Source of the DNA: Pseudocitrobacter sp913778145
Lineage (GTDB): Bacteria; Pseudomonadota; Gammaproteobacteria; Enterobacterales; Enterobacteriaceae
Direction: 5' to 3'
DNA length: 64,000 bases
NCBI GenBank assembly: GCA_035726825.1
Contig: JALNTX010000016.1
Span: 1-64,000 of the forward strand
Of the stretch, positions 43,373-52,205 are shown in pieces (position 1 is the stretch's first letter; every line of letters starts with the position of its first letter). A model generated the notes under the pieces. It was not told the origin of the DNA. It searched no databases and saw nothing but the letters and a program-made list of their open reading frames with translations. The translations under genes were made by a program, and so were the position numbers.

Positions 43373-44827
43373 GTGACAAAAAAACAATCTCAGGGAGTGA
43401 AATGGCTCCCGCTTATTATTATCGTGCTTATCGCCGCCGGGCTTTGGCAACTGACGCCGCCTTCAGGGCTCAGCGCGCCAGCCTGGCATTCCGCTATTAT
43501 CTTTGTGGCAACCATCGCGTCTATTGTGGCGAAAGTCCTGCCGATTGGCGCGGTCGGGATCATTGGCATTACGGTTTTTGCCCTCGCCTATGCGGCGGGT
43601 GATAAAACCGCCAGCGGCGCTATCAGCACGGCACTGAGTGAACTGAACAGCTCATTGATATGGCTTATCGTCGTCGCCTTTATGATTGCCCGCGGGTTTA
43701 TCAAAACGGGCCTGGGTCGGCGCATCGCCCTGCAAATGATCCGCCTGCTGGGCAAGCGCACGCTGGGGCTGGCTTATGGCCTTGCGTTTGCAGACCTGAT
43801 CTTATCTCCCGCAATGCCGAGCAACACCGCACGCTGCGGCGGCGTTATCTACCCTATCGCCGACTCGCTGGCGCGCAGCTTTGGCTCACGTCCGGAGGAC
43901 GAATCGCGCAGCAAAATCGGTACCTTTCTGATCACCTGTATTGGTAACGTCAACGACGTCACCGCCGCGCTGTTTATGACCGGCTACACCGGCAACCTGC
44001 TGGCGGTCAAACTGGCGGCCAACGCGGGTGTCACGCTGACCTGGGGCAGCTGGTTTATGGCGGCGCTGGTGCCGTGCGTGGTGTCGCTGATGATCGTTCC
44101 GCTGCTGGTTTACTGGCTGACGCGCCCGGAAATCAAGCACACGCCGGATGCCCCGGACATCGCCCGTAAAGAGCTTGCCGAAATGGGCAGTATGGCGCGC
44201 GGCGAGTGGCTGATGCTGGCGACGGTCGGCGTACTGCTGGTGCTGTGGATCTTTGGCGACAAACTGGGTGTCGATGCTACCACCGCGTCGTTTGTCGGGC
44301 TCTCCATTCTGCTGCTGAGCGGCGTGCTGAGCTGGGAAGATGTGAAAAGCGAAAAAGGCGCGTGGGATACGCTGATTTGGTTTGCCGCTCTGCTGATGAT
44401 GGCCAACCAGCTGAAAAAGCTGGGCTTTACCATGTGGTTCGGCAACCTGATTGGCGACAGCATCGGCAGCGCTATGCAGGGCACCAGCTGGGTTGTTGTG
44501 CTACTGCTGTTGAACGCCGCCTACTTCTACACCCACTACTTCTTCGCCAGCGGCAACGCGCAAATCGCCGCGTTGTACGCGGTATTCCTCGGTGTTGGGT
44601 TGCATCTGAACATCCCGCCCGCGCCGATGGCGCTGATGCTGGCGTTCACCAGCAGCCTTTACTGCTCACTCACCCAATACACCCACGCGCGCGGCCCGAT
44701 TCTTTTCGGCGCAGGCTACGTACCAACCGGCGTCTGGTGGCGAACCGGGTTTGCCATCAGCCTGTTTAACCAGGCGGTGTTTATCACCGTCGGCCTGGCT
44801 TGGTGGAAGATGTTGGGCTTTTACTAG
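43373..44827 (+). CDS. DASS-family dicarboxylate/anion permease
   Basis: A 484-residue, highly hydrophobic permease of the DASS (CitT/TtdT/SodiT) family with about 12-14 helices. The family's two substrate-site signatures are visible: LSPAMPSNTARCGGVIYPI in the first half, and the SLTQYTHARGPILFGAGYVP region in the second. Such proteins exchange or symport C4-dicarboxylates, tartrate, citrate or 2-oxoglutarate; the substrate is not evident. The apparent start is GTG at 43373 with a weak ribosome site. A strong terminator follows. With the HIT gene it occupies the place of yqhGH in E. coli. Confidence 0.88.
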   Translation: MTKKQSQGVKWLPLIIIVLIAAGLWQLTPPSGLSAPAWHSAIIFVATIASIVAKVLPIGAVGIIGITVFALAYAAGDKTASGAISTALSELNSSLIWLIVVAFMIARGFIKTGLGRRIALQMIRLLGKRTLGLAYGLAFADLILSPAMPSNTARCGGVIYPIADSLARSFGSRPEDESRSKIGTFLITCIGNVNDVTAALFMTGYTGNLLAVKLAANAGVTLTWGSWFMAALVPCVVSLMIVPLLVYWLTRPEIKHTPDAPDIARKELAEMGSMARGEWLMLATVGVLLVLWIFGDKLGVDATTASFVGLSILLLSGVLSWEDVKSEKGAWDTLIWFAALLMMANQLKKLGFTMWFGNLIGDSIGSAMQGTSWVVVLLLLNAAYFYTHYFFASGNAQIAALYAVFLGVGLHLNIPPAPMALMLAFTSSLYCSLTQYTHARGPILFGAGYVPTGVWWRTGFAISLFNQAVFITVGLAWWKMLGFY

Positions 44828-44844
44828 CAGCATTTAGCTGTGAT

Positions 44845-44883
44845 AAAACCGTTTTTTACGTCATTGCGAAAAACGGTTTTTTA
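44845..44883 (+). terminator. Intrinsic terminator of the DASS gene
   Basis: AAAACCGTTTTT (44845-44856) and AAAAACGGTTTT (44869-44880) with a 12-nt loop, then TTATTT. It lies between the permease and the HIT gene. Confidence 0.88.
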
Positions 44884-44904
44884 TTTCCCGAATGGAGACA
44901 AACC

Positions 44905-45369
44905 ATGACCTGCATTTTCTGCCAAATCGTTGAGGGCAAAGCGCCCTGCCATAAAATCTGGGAAGATGAGCACCACCTGGCCTTCCTGTCGATTTTCCCC
45001 AATACCGAAGGCTTTACCGTCGTCATCCCGAAAAAACACTATCCGAGCTATGCCTTTGATATGCCGCCGCTGGCGCTGGCCGATTTAGTTCTGGCGACGC
45101 AGAAAGTGGCTAAATTGCTGGATAAATCCTTTGATGATGTGGGCCGCAGCGGAATGTTTTTTGAAGGTTTCGGCGTGGACCACGTGCACAGCAAACTCAG
45201 CCCAATGCATGGCACGGGTGACATGACGAAATGGAAGCCAATCGAGTTTAAACAGAAGAAGTATTTTGAACAGTATGAAGGCTATTTATCCTCCCACGAC
45301 CACGAGCGAGCGGATGATGAGAAGCTGGCCGCCTTAGCGGCCAGAATCAGAGCGGAGCAGGACTCTTAA
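44905..45369 (+). CDS. HIT-family protein
   Basis: A 154-residue protein of the histidine triad superfamily. The ATG at 44905 follows GGAG by 8 nt; the longer frame upstream runs through the terminator. The N-terminal CIFCQIVEG has the CxxC-type start of HIT hydrolases. The triad region reads VDHVHSKLSPMH, so the third His of HxHxH is replaced by Lys. HIT proteins hydrolyse or transfer nucleotides; the substrate is unknown. It converges with ygiQ; the stop codons overlap. Confidence 0.88.
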   Translation: MTCIFCQIVEGKAPCHKIWEDEHHLAFLSIFPNTEGFTVVIPKKHYPSYAFDMPPLALADLVLATQKVAKLLDKSFDDVGRSGMFFEGFGVDHVHSKLSPMHGTGDMTKWKPIEFKQKKYFEQYEGYLSSHDHERADDEKLAALAARIRAEQDS

Positions 45370-47585
45370 CGCCCCACCGTCGGTTTCGCGCGTTTTTTCG
45401 CACCGGCGTTAACCGGACGCGGCTGCCCGGCTGGCGCTTTCTTCGCGCCCGCTGGCGTTTGACGCTGATGCGCCACCGGCGTGTGTTTGGTCAGCGCCGG
45501 GCGCGTGTTGCGGTTCTGGCGACGCGCTTCACGCATCTCGTCCAGCGTCGGTGACGGCACCAGGCAGTCACGACGCGGGCCGATCAGATGCTTTTTACCC
45601 ATCGCTTCCAGCGCCTGACGGATCATCGGCCAGTTTTTCGGATCGTGATAACGCAGCAGCGCTTTATGCAGACGGCGCTGTTTATCCCCTTTCGGCACCA
45701 CCACTTCTTCACTCTTATAGCCAATTTTACCCAGCGGGTTCTTGCCGGTGTAATACATGGTGGTCGAGTTCGCCAGCGGCGACGGGTAGAAGTTCTGCAC
45801 CTGGTCGAGGCGGAAACGGTGTTTCTTCAGCCACAGCGCCAGGTTCACCATATCTTCATCGCGCGTTCCTGGGTGCGCAGAGATAAAGTACGGAATCAGA
45901 TACTGCTCTTTCCCGGCCTGTTTTGAATAGGTGTCGAAAAGCTCTTTAAAGCGGTGATAGGTTCCCATCCCCGGCTTCATCATTTTCGACAACGGCCCTT
46001 CTTCCGTATGCTCTGGCGCAATCTTCAGATAGCCGCCCACGTGATGGGTTGCCAGCTCTTTGATATAGCGCGGATCTTCCACCGCGATGTCGTAACGCAC
46101 ACCGGAGGCAATGAGGATCTTCTTGATGCCTTTCAGATCGCGCGCGCGACGGTAAAGATTGATCGTCGGCTCATGGTTGGTATCCATGTGCGGACAGATA
46201 TCCGGATAAACGCAGGAGAGACGGCGGCAGGTCTGCTCAGCGCGCGGCGATTTACAGCGCAGCATATACATGTTTGCCGTTGGCCCGCCGAGGTCGGAGA
46301 TCACACCGGTAAAGCCAGGCACCGTATCACGGATGGCTTCGATCTCGTTGATGATCGAGTCTTCCGAACGGCTCTGAATAATGCGCCCTTCGTGCTCGGT
46401 AATAGAGCAGAAAGAGCAGCCGCCGAAGCAGCCGCGCATGATGTTGATCGAGAAGCGGATCATCTCATATGCCGGAATACGGGCGTTACCATATGCCGGA
46501 TGCGGTACGCGCTGATACGGCAGCGCAAACACGCTGTCCATCTCTTCGGTAGAAAGCGGGATCGCCGGTGGGTTGATCCAAATATAGCGATCGCCATGTT
46601 TTTGCATCAGCGCACGCGCACAGCCTGGGTTGGTTTCATGGTGCAAAATACGTGAAGCGTGCGCATACAGCACTTTATCGCTTTTCACTTTCTCAAAAGA
46701 TGGCAGCAGCACGTAGGTTTTTTCCCACGGTTTCGGGCGCGGCGGCTGAACGGTGACGGTTTTGACTTCCGTTTTTTGCGGTTCAACCGGCTTGTTATCG
46801 GCACATGGCAAATCTTCGCCATACGGATGCGGGATCGGGTCGATTTTCCCCGGCGTATCCAGACGCGTGGAGTCCACGCCAGCCCAGCCCGGGAGCGCTT
46901 CTTTGACGATAATCGCCGTGTTACGCACATCGCGAATCTGGGAAATCAGCTCACCCTGCGCCAGACGGTGCGCTACTTCCACCAGCGGACGTTCGCCGTT
47001 GCCGAACATCAACATATCGGCTTTGGAATCGACCAGCACCGAACGGCGCACAGTATCAGACCAGTAATCGTAATGCGCGGTACGGCGCAGGCTGGCTTCG
47101 ATACCGCCCAGGATCACCGGCACATCTTTCCACGCTTCTTTACAGCGCTGGGTATAGACCAGCGTCGCGCGGTCCGGGCGTTTGCCGCCGACGTTGTCCG
47201 GCGTGTAGGCATCGTCCTGACGCAGCTTACGGTCAGCCGTGTAGCGGTTGATCATCGAGTCCATGTTGCCTGCGGTCACGCCGAAAAAGAGGTTCGGCTT
47301 GCCCAGACGCATAAAGTCGTCTTTGCTGTTCCAGTCCGGCTGCGCGATGATACCTACGCGAAAACCCTGCGCTTCCAACATACGACCGCAAATCGCCATC
47401 CCAAAGCTGGGATGGTCAACGTACGCGTCGCCGGTAACCAAAATGATGTCGCAGCTATCCCAGCCAAGTTGATCCATCTCTTCACGGGACATTGGCAAAA
47501 ACGGCGCCGGCCCAAAACAGGCGGCCCAATACTGCGGCCAGGAGAACAGGTCGCGATCCGGTTGGATCAGGGAGATAGAGCTCAT
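45366..47585 (-). CDS. ygiQ: Radical SAM protein YgiQ
   Basis: A 739-residue protein, equal to E. coli YgiQ. The N-terminal UPF0313 part (about 1-370) is followed by the radical SAM core with the 4Fe-4S cysteines Cys386, Cys390 and Cys393 (RGCFGGCSFCS). A basic, low-complexity C-terminal tail (about 690-739) is rich in Lys, Ala, Pro and Arg, suggesting nucleic acid contact. The reaction is unknown. The 3' end overlaps the HIT gene tail to tail, leaving no room for a separate terminator. Confidence 0.96.
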   Translation of the reverse strand: MSSISLIQPDRDLFSWPQYWAACFGPAPFLPMSREEMDQLGWDSCDIILVTGDAYVDHPSFGMAICGRMLEAQGFRVGIIAQPDWNSKDDFMRLGKPNLFFGVTAGNMDSMINRYTADRKLRQDDAYTPDNVGGKRPDRATLVYTQRCKEAWKDVPVILGGIEASLRRTAHYDYWSDTVRRSVLVDSKADMLMFGNGERPLVEVAHRLAQGELISQIRDVRNTAIIVKEALPGWAGVDSTRLDTPGKIDPIPHPYGEDLPCADNKPVEPQKTEVKTVTVQPPRPKPWEKTYVLLPSFEKVKSDKVLYAHASRILHHETNPGCARALMQKHGDRYIWINPPAIPLSTEEMDSVFALPYQRVPHPAYGNARIPAYEMIRFSINIMRGCFGGCSFCSITEHEGRIIQSRSEDSIINEIEAIRDTVPGFTGVISDLGGPTANMYMLRCKSPRAEQTCRRLSCVYPDICPHMDTNHEPTINLYRRARDLKGIKKILIASGVRYDIAVEDPRYIKELATHHVGGYLKIAPEHTEEGPLSKMMKPGMGTYHRFKELFDTYSKQAGKEQYLIPYFISAHPGTRDEDMVNLALWLKKHRFRLDQVQNFYPSPLANSTTMYYTGKNPLGKIGYKSEEVVVPKGDKQRRLHKALLRYHDPKNWPMIRQALEAMGKKHLIGPRRDCLVPSPTLDEMREARRQNRNTRPALTKHTPVAHQRQTPAGAKKAPAGQPRPVNAGAKKRAKPTVGR

Positions 47586-47718
47586 TTTGCTTCCAAAAAG
47601 AAAAGTGGTAAAAAAATAATCAAAGGCCGGGGATTATACGCTTTATTCAGGGGGGAAATGAAGGAGATTATTGCCTGAGATGCGGCGGATAACGGTCAAC
47701 TCATCCGTGAATCGCCCT

Positions 47719-48090
47719 TCATAAATGGAAGTAACAAAATACCGCAGCAAAGAACACTGTCAGCCCTGTGCAGTGAAATACCAGCAGCAATGCAGGATGC
47801 GCCGAGCGCAGCCACTTCCCGGTAAGCAGCGCCGCAAAAAGCAGGGGAACCTGATACACCGGGAATGCCGTCCAAAGCATCCCAGCCGTCTCTTTCTCGC
47901 CCATCGCCCAGAAAACGGAGACAAACAGCATAGCAATGCCGATTTGAGGAGCTGCCACACGCAAAAAAAGATCGCGAAAGTAACGCCATGAAATGGAGAG
48001 AATGAGCAGGATAACTAACTGTGCCAGATAAAAAATCCAGCTATTAGCGGTTAGCATAATAATCATTGCGAATATCAGTGGGCCATCCAT
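47719..48090 (-). CDS. Small four-helix membrane protein (PQ-module family)
   Basis: A 123-residue integral membrane protein with about four helices, not recognised from any named family. It contains LFLRVAAPQIG (41-51) and LLVFHCTGL, matching the LFLxVxxPQ and CH motifs of the modules in the next two proteins. It is therefore a stand-alone copy of that module. It starts 27 bp after the 472-residue gene and is the last gene of the apparent three-gene operon. Function unknown. Confidence 0.72.
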   Translation of the reverse strand: MDGPLIFAMIIMLTANSWIFYLAQLVILLILSISWRYFRDLFLRVAAPQIGIAMLFVSVFWAMGEKETAGMLWTAFPVYQVPLLFAALLTGKWLRSAHPALLLVFHCTGLTVFFAAVFCYFHL

Positions 48091-48117
48091 CTCCAGAATC
48101 TCCTTTATAACTGCTAT

Positions 48118-49536
48118 CTACTTGCCTTCGCAGCACAGCCCTGAATCGATATCGCGCAATGCACTTGAAGTTATTCCTTGATTCGCAGCACCGGCAAGCG
48201 CAGTACACAGTCGATCTTTCGTCATACCAGAGGCAAGAAGCATTTCTGGCTTCACGCCGCTTGTTATTGCATCCGCGATGTTTTTATCCGAGAAGGATAT
48301 CTCTTGTTTCAGCATATCTTTTAGTACAAGTGGGAGGGTCTCACGGTCGCCCTCTTCCTGCTTAATGGCCGCCAGCCGTAATGGCGTATAGTCGTCCTCA
48401 GGTAACATGAAATGTTGCCAGTCGATGATATTGGCCGTTATCAATTCCTTAACTGTCGAAGCATCAGCAAAACGCACGATAAATTCCAGGAGCGTAATAT
48501 TGTTACTGTGTTTTTTCATATCGCCATAACGAATAATAATATTCAGTATTGGGATATCATCATCACGCGCTTCCAGTAACGAGGGGTTATCGGTTATCGC
48601 TGCCACTAACGCCTTGCTGTCGCCAATAAGTGCTAACATCTGTAAGCGATGTATCTGCATTTTGGGCTGCTGTTTTTGCCAAAAAAAACTTAATGTTTCG
48701 CGATCTCTGGTATTAATAATTTGTTCGTAAACATCTTCCGTTAAAAGCTTTGGCATGATTCCCAGCAATTTCTCACTGATTTCCCTTGCGGTCGCCAGAG
48801 AGCGTAGCCCCTGTTCATGCTGATATTTCAACTTACCGTTCAGGTAAAAATACATCCAGTACAGTGGATTATGTTGATAGACCATCAAACGATGATTTCT
48901 CGCCTGTAAAGAGTCTCCGATTAGCAAAGGGCTAAACTGGTAAACCGCACGGGCATTCAGATGCGTGACGGCCATAAAAAATGGGTGCGAATCGCCACAA
49001 CAGGAAAACGGTGTATCAACCCGCGTAATCAGTGCCTTCAACGTCATGTCTGAAACGTCAGGCGTCAGTACCGCTTGTGTGAGTATTTGTTTGAGTTGGG
49101 CATTATCATGAATGCTATTCAGCACAATTGCGCCATCTCGTTCAGCACGATCGATAAGGCGTGAGATTTGTTTCTTCTCCCAGCCATGCGCGACCTCGCG
49201 AGACAGATAATTGACAGGTTCGAGATATCCCCAAAGCATAACAAAAAGGAGATGGCATGGCAGGCAGAGATATCTGAAATGCCGACGCCCTACAATGGCA
49301 AGAGACAGTGAAACAAACTGGCTAATAAGCGCAAAGAAGATGAGACTTTCATCAATATTAAGCCAGTAAAAAAGTAATGAACCTGCACCGACGAGGACAA
49401 TCTGCGGCAACAGCAGCCACAGAAAAATCCCCCGGACACGAGGATGTTTTATCGCAAAACCAAGCAGTATAAGCGCAATAATATCGGCAATAGCCAGCGG
49501 CCATAGCCAAATTGCAAACGCGAATTCCCGCCCCAT
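48118..49536 (-). CDS. Membrane protein with one PQ-module and helical-repeat domain
   Basis: A 472-residue protein. Residues 1-112 form one four-helix membrane module with FLWLLLPQIV (Pro44-Gln45) and CLPCHLLFVML (Cys94-His95). The rest is a soluble helical domain with Cys179-Cys180 in FSCCGDSHPFF, MPKLLTEDVY, and several ankyrin-like repeats (LLEARDDDIPILNII, ITLLEFIVRFADA, YTPLRLAAIKQEEGD). It is clearly paralogous to the 587-residue protein upstream (shared CCG...PFF, GDS.QA..NR, MP.LLTE..Y). No known family was recognised; ankyrin-like repeats suggest protein binding. AAGGA lies 8 nt before the ATG. Confidence 0.8.
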   Translation of the reverse strand: MGREFAFAIWLWPLAIADIIALILLGFAIKHPRVRGIFLWLLLPQIVLVGAGSLLFYWLNIDESLIFFALISQFVSLSLAIVGRRHFRYLCLPCHLLFVMLWGYLEPVNYLSREVAHGWEKKQISRLIDRAERDGAIVLNSIHDNAQLKQILTQAVLTPDVSDMTLKALITRVDTPFSCCGDSHPFFMAVTHLNARAVYQFSPLLIGDSLQARNHRLMVYQHNPLYWMYFYLNGKLKYQHEQGLRSLATAREISEKLLGIMPKLLTEDVYEQIINTRDRETLSFFWQKQQPKMQIHRLQMLALIGDSKALVAAITDNPSLLEARDDDIPILNIIIRYGDMKKHSNNITLLEFIVRFADASTVKELITANIIDWQHFMLPEDDYTPLRLAAIKQEEGDRETLPLVLKDMLKQEISFSDKNIADAITSGVKPEMLLASGMTKDRLCTALAGAANQGITSSALRDIDSGLCCEGK

Positions 49537-49594
49537 TATCCTTTTTCCTTAAAGCTCAGATTGCGCGTATTAGCCACATGCCGCCGCCCATTTG

Positions 49595-51358
49595 CTATTC
49601 ATTCCTGCACTGTTCATGTAACGAGTTAAGCGTCACCTCGCGTGAAACGTCACCTTCCGGATAAACACGGTCAACCATGGCAAACAGTGCGTCACAGGTT
49701 AAACCCGCACGGTGATAGGCGTTCACCAATACCGGGTTATCTTTCCCTGTAATGGCATTCACGATTTGCGATTCCGGCAACGGGGCCTTTTGTTTCTGGA
49801 TCTGCTGCAATGCCGTCACTAAAACCTCCGGCGGCAGTGAATTCGGGCCATGAACAGTACGCAAAAGCAACTGGCGAAACGCTTCTCCGGAACCGGCGAG
49901 AATAGGTTCCCAGGGAATGATACTGGCATTCAGGATGCGCTGAATCAGAGAGGCATCCGCATGTTCAAACAGAATCTCCAGTAACGAATTGTTGCTGATA
50001 AGCGATCGTTCCAGTAGTTGCGGGTCCTGCGTCACCAATGCAATGAACGCGTCATATTGCTCCAGTCGATACAAACCATAGGCACGATACAGCGGCGTGG
50101 TTGGCGCACGTCGCTGCCAGTAAGAAGCCAGGATGTTTTTATCCCATTCCTTTAACGCCTCCAGATAAGCTTCTTCGGTTAAGAGTTCCGGCATCACACG
50201 CAGCAAAATGTCGCTCACGCCGACAAACGCTAAACGGCGCTTCTCGACTATCTCCGGGAAACGCCCACCCGGAATAAATCTCAGTGGGTTTTGCTCACGA
50301 ACAATTGCGCGGTTTTCCTTTGCCTGTGCGGAATCACCCTTTAGCGCTTCGCTAAAAATTCGCACTGCGGTTTGATTGCCATGGGAGAAAGCCGCAAAGA
50401 AAGGCGCTTCCAAACCGCAACATTCCTCGGCCAATTCAGGGTTTGAGAATTTAAAGGGAGAAGCTACACTACGGGTCAAAAAACGCAGCGTTTTTTCCGG
50501 TGTGCTGGGGTCTTTCGCCGCCTGAGACAGCAGTTTTTCCAGCGCGTCGCGATCGCTAATGTCCTGTAGTTCACTTAAATCGCCGCGCTTTGTTTGCTCC
50601 AGCAGGGCAATTCTGCTTTTTTCCTGCCACGCCGGAATGAAACCGCGCCATAAATCCGGTATCACTACCTGCGTACTCCCCAGAAACAGCAGATGACATA
50701 GTAGCCAGACCGGCCACGTTCGCTTCATCCAGAAGCCCAGAACAATTGCCGGGAACACGCCCACACAGAGATAGACCGGCACAGCAAGAATCAGCGCCAG
50801 CCAGGCGCCGCCCAGCAGGTCAAAATAATCCAGCGCGAACAATAACCCGCCCACGACCGCCCACTGAGGAAGCATCACCCACAGCAGAATCTGCCGACAG
50901 CGCCGGTAAAAGAAAGCCAGTATCAGCAGCAACGTTGAAACGTAGCTGTATAACCACGGCAAGGGGCCTAATTCCCAATACCAGCCCTCATCGCAATTCA
51001 ATGCAGGCCACAAAACAGGATGAGAAACGGCTGTCAGCCCTAACATCACGAGCAGCATAAACAGGTGACATAACGCCCCCGCATGTTTGCGACGTCCAAC
51101 CACTAACCAACCCAGCATGCCCCCGGCGAGTAAGCAACCCGGCAGAATTTCGCCCATGATGAGATCCCGGGCTTCATGTTTACCGTTGCTTATCAGAGAC
51201 GTCGCCGCCAGGAGGATAAAAAGCAAGAGAATAGCCGCGAACTGCGGGAAGATGACCTGCAAGAAAAGCGTTTTGTAATGTGCCTTAAAGATAGCGGCGA
51301 CGAGCGATATCAGAAAGAAAAGGCCGTAAACCCACAGCAATATCGGTAAAGAATCCAT
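49595..51358 (-). CDS. Membrane protein with two PQ-modules and helical-repeat domain
   Basis: A 587-residue protein. Two four-helix modules stand in tandem: the first has LFLQVIFPQF (Pro38-Gln39) and ALCHLF (Cys97-His98), the second LLWVMLPQWAV (Pro164-Gln165) and LLCHLLFLG (Cys221-His222). The soluble domain (about 235-587) has EECCGLEAPFF, GDSAQAKENR, MPELLTEEAY and helical repeats such as NSLLEILFEHADASLIQRIL. It is the first gene of the leftward trio and has GAGGT before its ATG. It diverges from lemA across 277 bp of AT-rich DNA. Function unknown; duplication within and between the genes is evident. Confidence 0.8.
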   Translation of the reverse strand: MDSLPILLWVYGLFFLISLVAAIFKAHYKTLFLQVIFPQFAAILLLFILLAATSLISNGKHEARDLIMGEILPGCLLAGGMLGWLVVGRRKHAGALCHLFMLLVMLGLTAVSHPVLWPALNCDEGWYWELGPLPWLYSYVSTLLLILAFFYRRCRQILLWVMLPQWAVVGGLLFALDYFDLLGGAWLALILAVPVYLCVGVFPAIVLGFWMKRTWPVWLLCHLLFLGSTQVVIPDLWRGFIPAWQEKSRIALLEQTKRGDLSELQDISDRDALEKLLSQAAKDPSTPEKTLRFLTRSVASPFKFSNPELAEECCGLEAPFFAAFSHGNQTAVRIFSEALKGDSAQAKENRAIVREQNPLRFIPGGRFPEIVEKRRLAFVGVSDILLRVMPELLTEEAYLEALKEWDKNILASYWQRRAPTTPLYRAYGLYRLEQYDAFIALVTQDPQLLERSLISNNSLLEILFEHADASLIQRILNASIIPWEPILAGSGEAFRQLLLRTVHGPNSLPPEVLVTALQQIQKQKAPLPESQIVNAITGKDNPVLVNAYHRAGLTCDALFAMVDRVYPEGDVSREVTLNSLHEQCRNE

Positions 51359-51635
51359 GTACTAACCTCAGAACGCAATCCTTGCTTTTGCTCTACGATA
51401 GCGCTTTTTTCTTTGTCTGGGCAGACGTGAAATACTGAATTATCGATGTTTGCACCCTATAACTCACCTTTAAATAATTAATAACAATAATACAAAGTTA
51501 TTTTATTTATCGAGTAAATACAAAAGAACACAATCCGCTTTAACCATCACAAAATATGCGCCTCTCTCACAACTTATATTTACCCCTGCCTAAGTATTAT
51601 TTATAGTAAAACCTTCACTATCAGAGGGATCGACA

Positions 51636-52187
51636 ATGTTTTTTCTTATCGCGTTTGCCGTCATTATTATTCTCGTCATTCTCTATATTGGAACGTATAA
51701 CGCATTTATTAAAAACCGTAACCGCGTTGAGGAGACGTGGGCACAAATCGACGTGCAACTTAAAAGACGCTGCGATTTGATTCCTAATCTGGTTGAAACG
51801 GTAAAGGGCTTCGCGCGTCATGAGCAAGATACGCTGGAAAAGGTTATCGCCGCGCGTAACAGCATCATTGCTGCCGGAAACAGTCCACAGCAACAGCTTG
51901 AGGCTAACAATCAACTGACCGGTGCGCTGCGTTCCGTTTTTGCGCTTAGCGAAAGCTACCCGGAACTCAAAGCAAATGACTCTTTTGTCGAGTTACAGCA
52001 TGAGCTTTCCACCACGGAAAATAAAGTCGCGTATTCACGTCAATTATATAATTCAACGGTCATGAACTGGAATAACCGCGTGGAGTCCTTTCCGTCTAAT
52101 ATTATTGCTAACCTTCATCATTTCAAGAAACAAGAGATGCTCAGCATTGCTGATACTGAACGCGAAACGCCCAGCGTTAAGTTTTAA
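51636..52187 (+). CDS. LemA family protein
   Basis: A 183-residue protein with one N-terminal membrane helix (about 2-22). The rest is the helical LemA domain: YNAFIKNRNRVEETWAQIDVQLKRRCDLIPNLVETVKGFA, read here in parts, then ELSTTENKVAYSRQLYN and NWNNRVESFPSNIIA, all diagnostic. LemA proteins are membrane-tethered and often encoded next to M48 proteases, as here (18 bp upstream of one). The biochemical role is unclear. It is divergent from the PQ-module trio, which could share its control. Confidence 0.92.
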   Translation: MFFLIAFAVIIILVILYIGTYNAFIKNRNRVEETWAQIDVQLKRRCDLIPNLVETVKGFARHEQDTLEKVIAARNSIIAAGNSPQQQLEANNQLTGALRSVFALSESYPELKANDSFVELQHELSTTENKVAYSRQLYNSTVMNWNNRVESFPSNIIANLHHFKKQEMLSIADTERETPSVKF

Positions 52188-52205
52188 TCCGCAAGGAATG
52201 CACGA

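Noticed and set aside
45954..47678. Two long plus-strand frames opposite ygiQ
   Set aside because: Shadows of ygiQ. No start signals and no conserved motifs.
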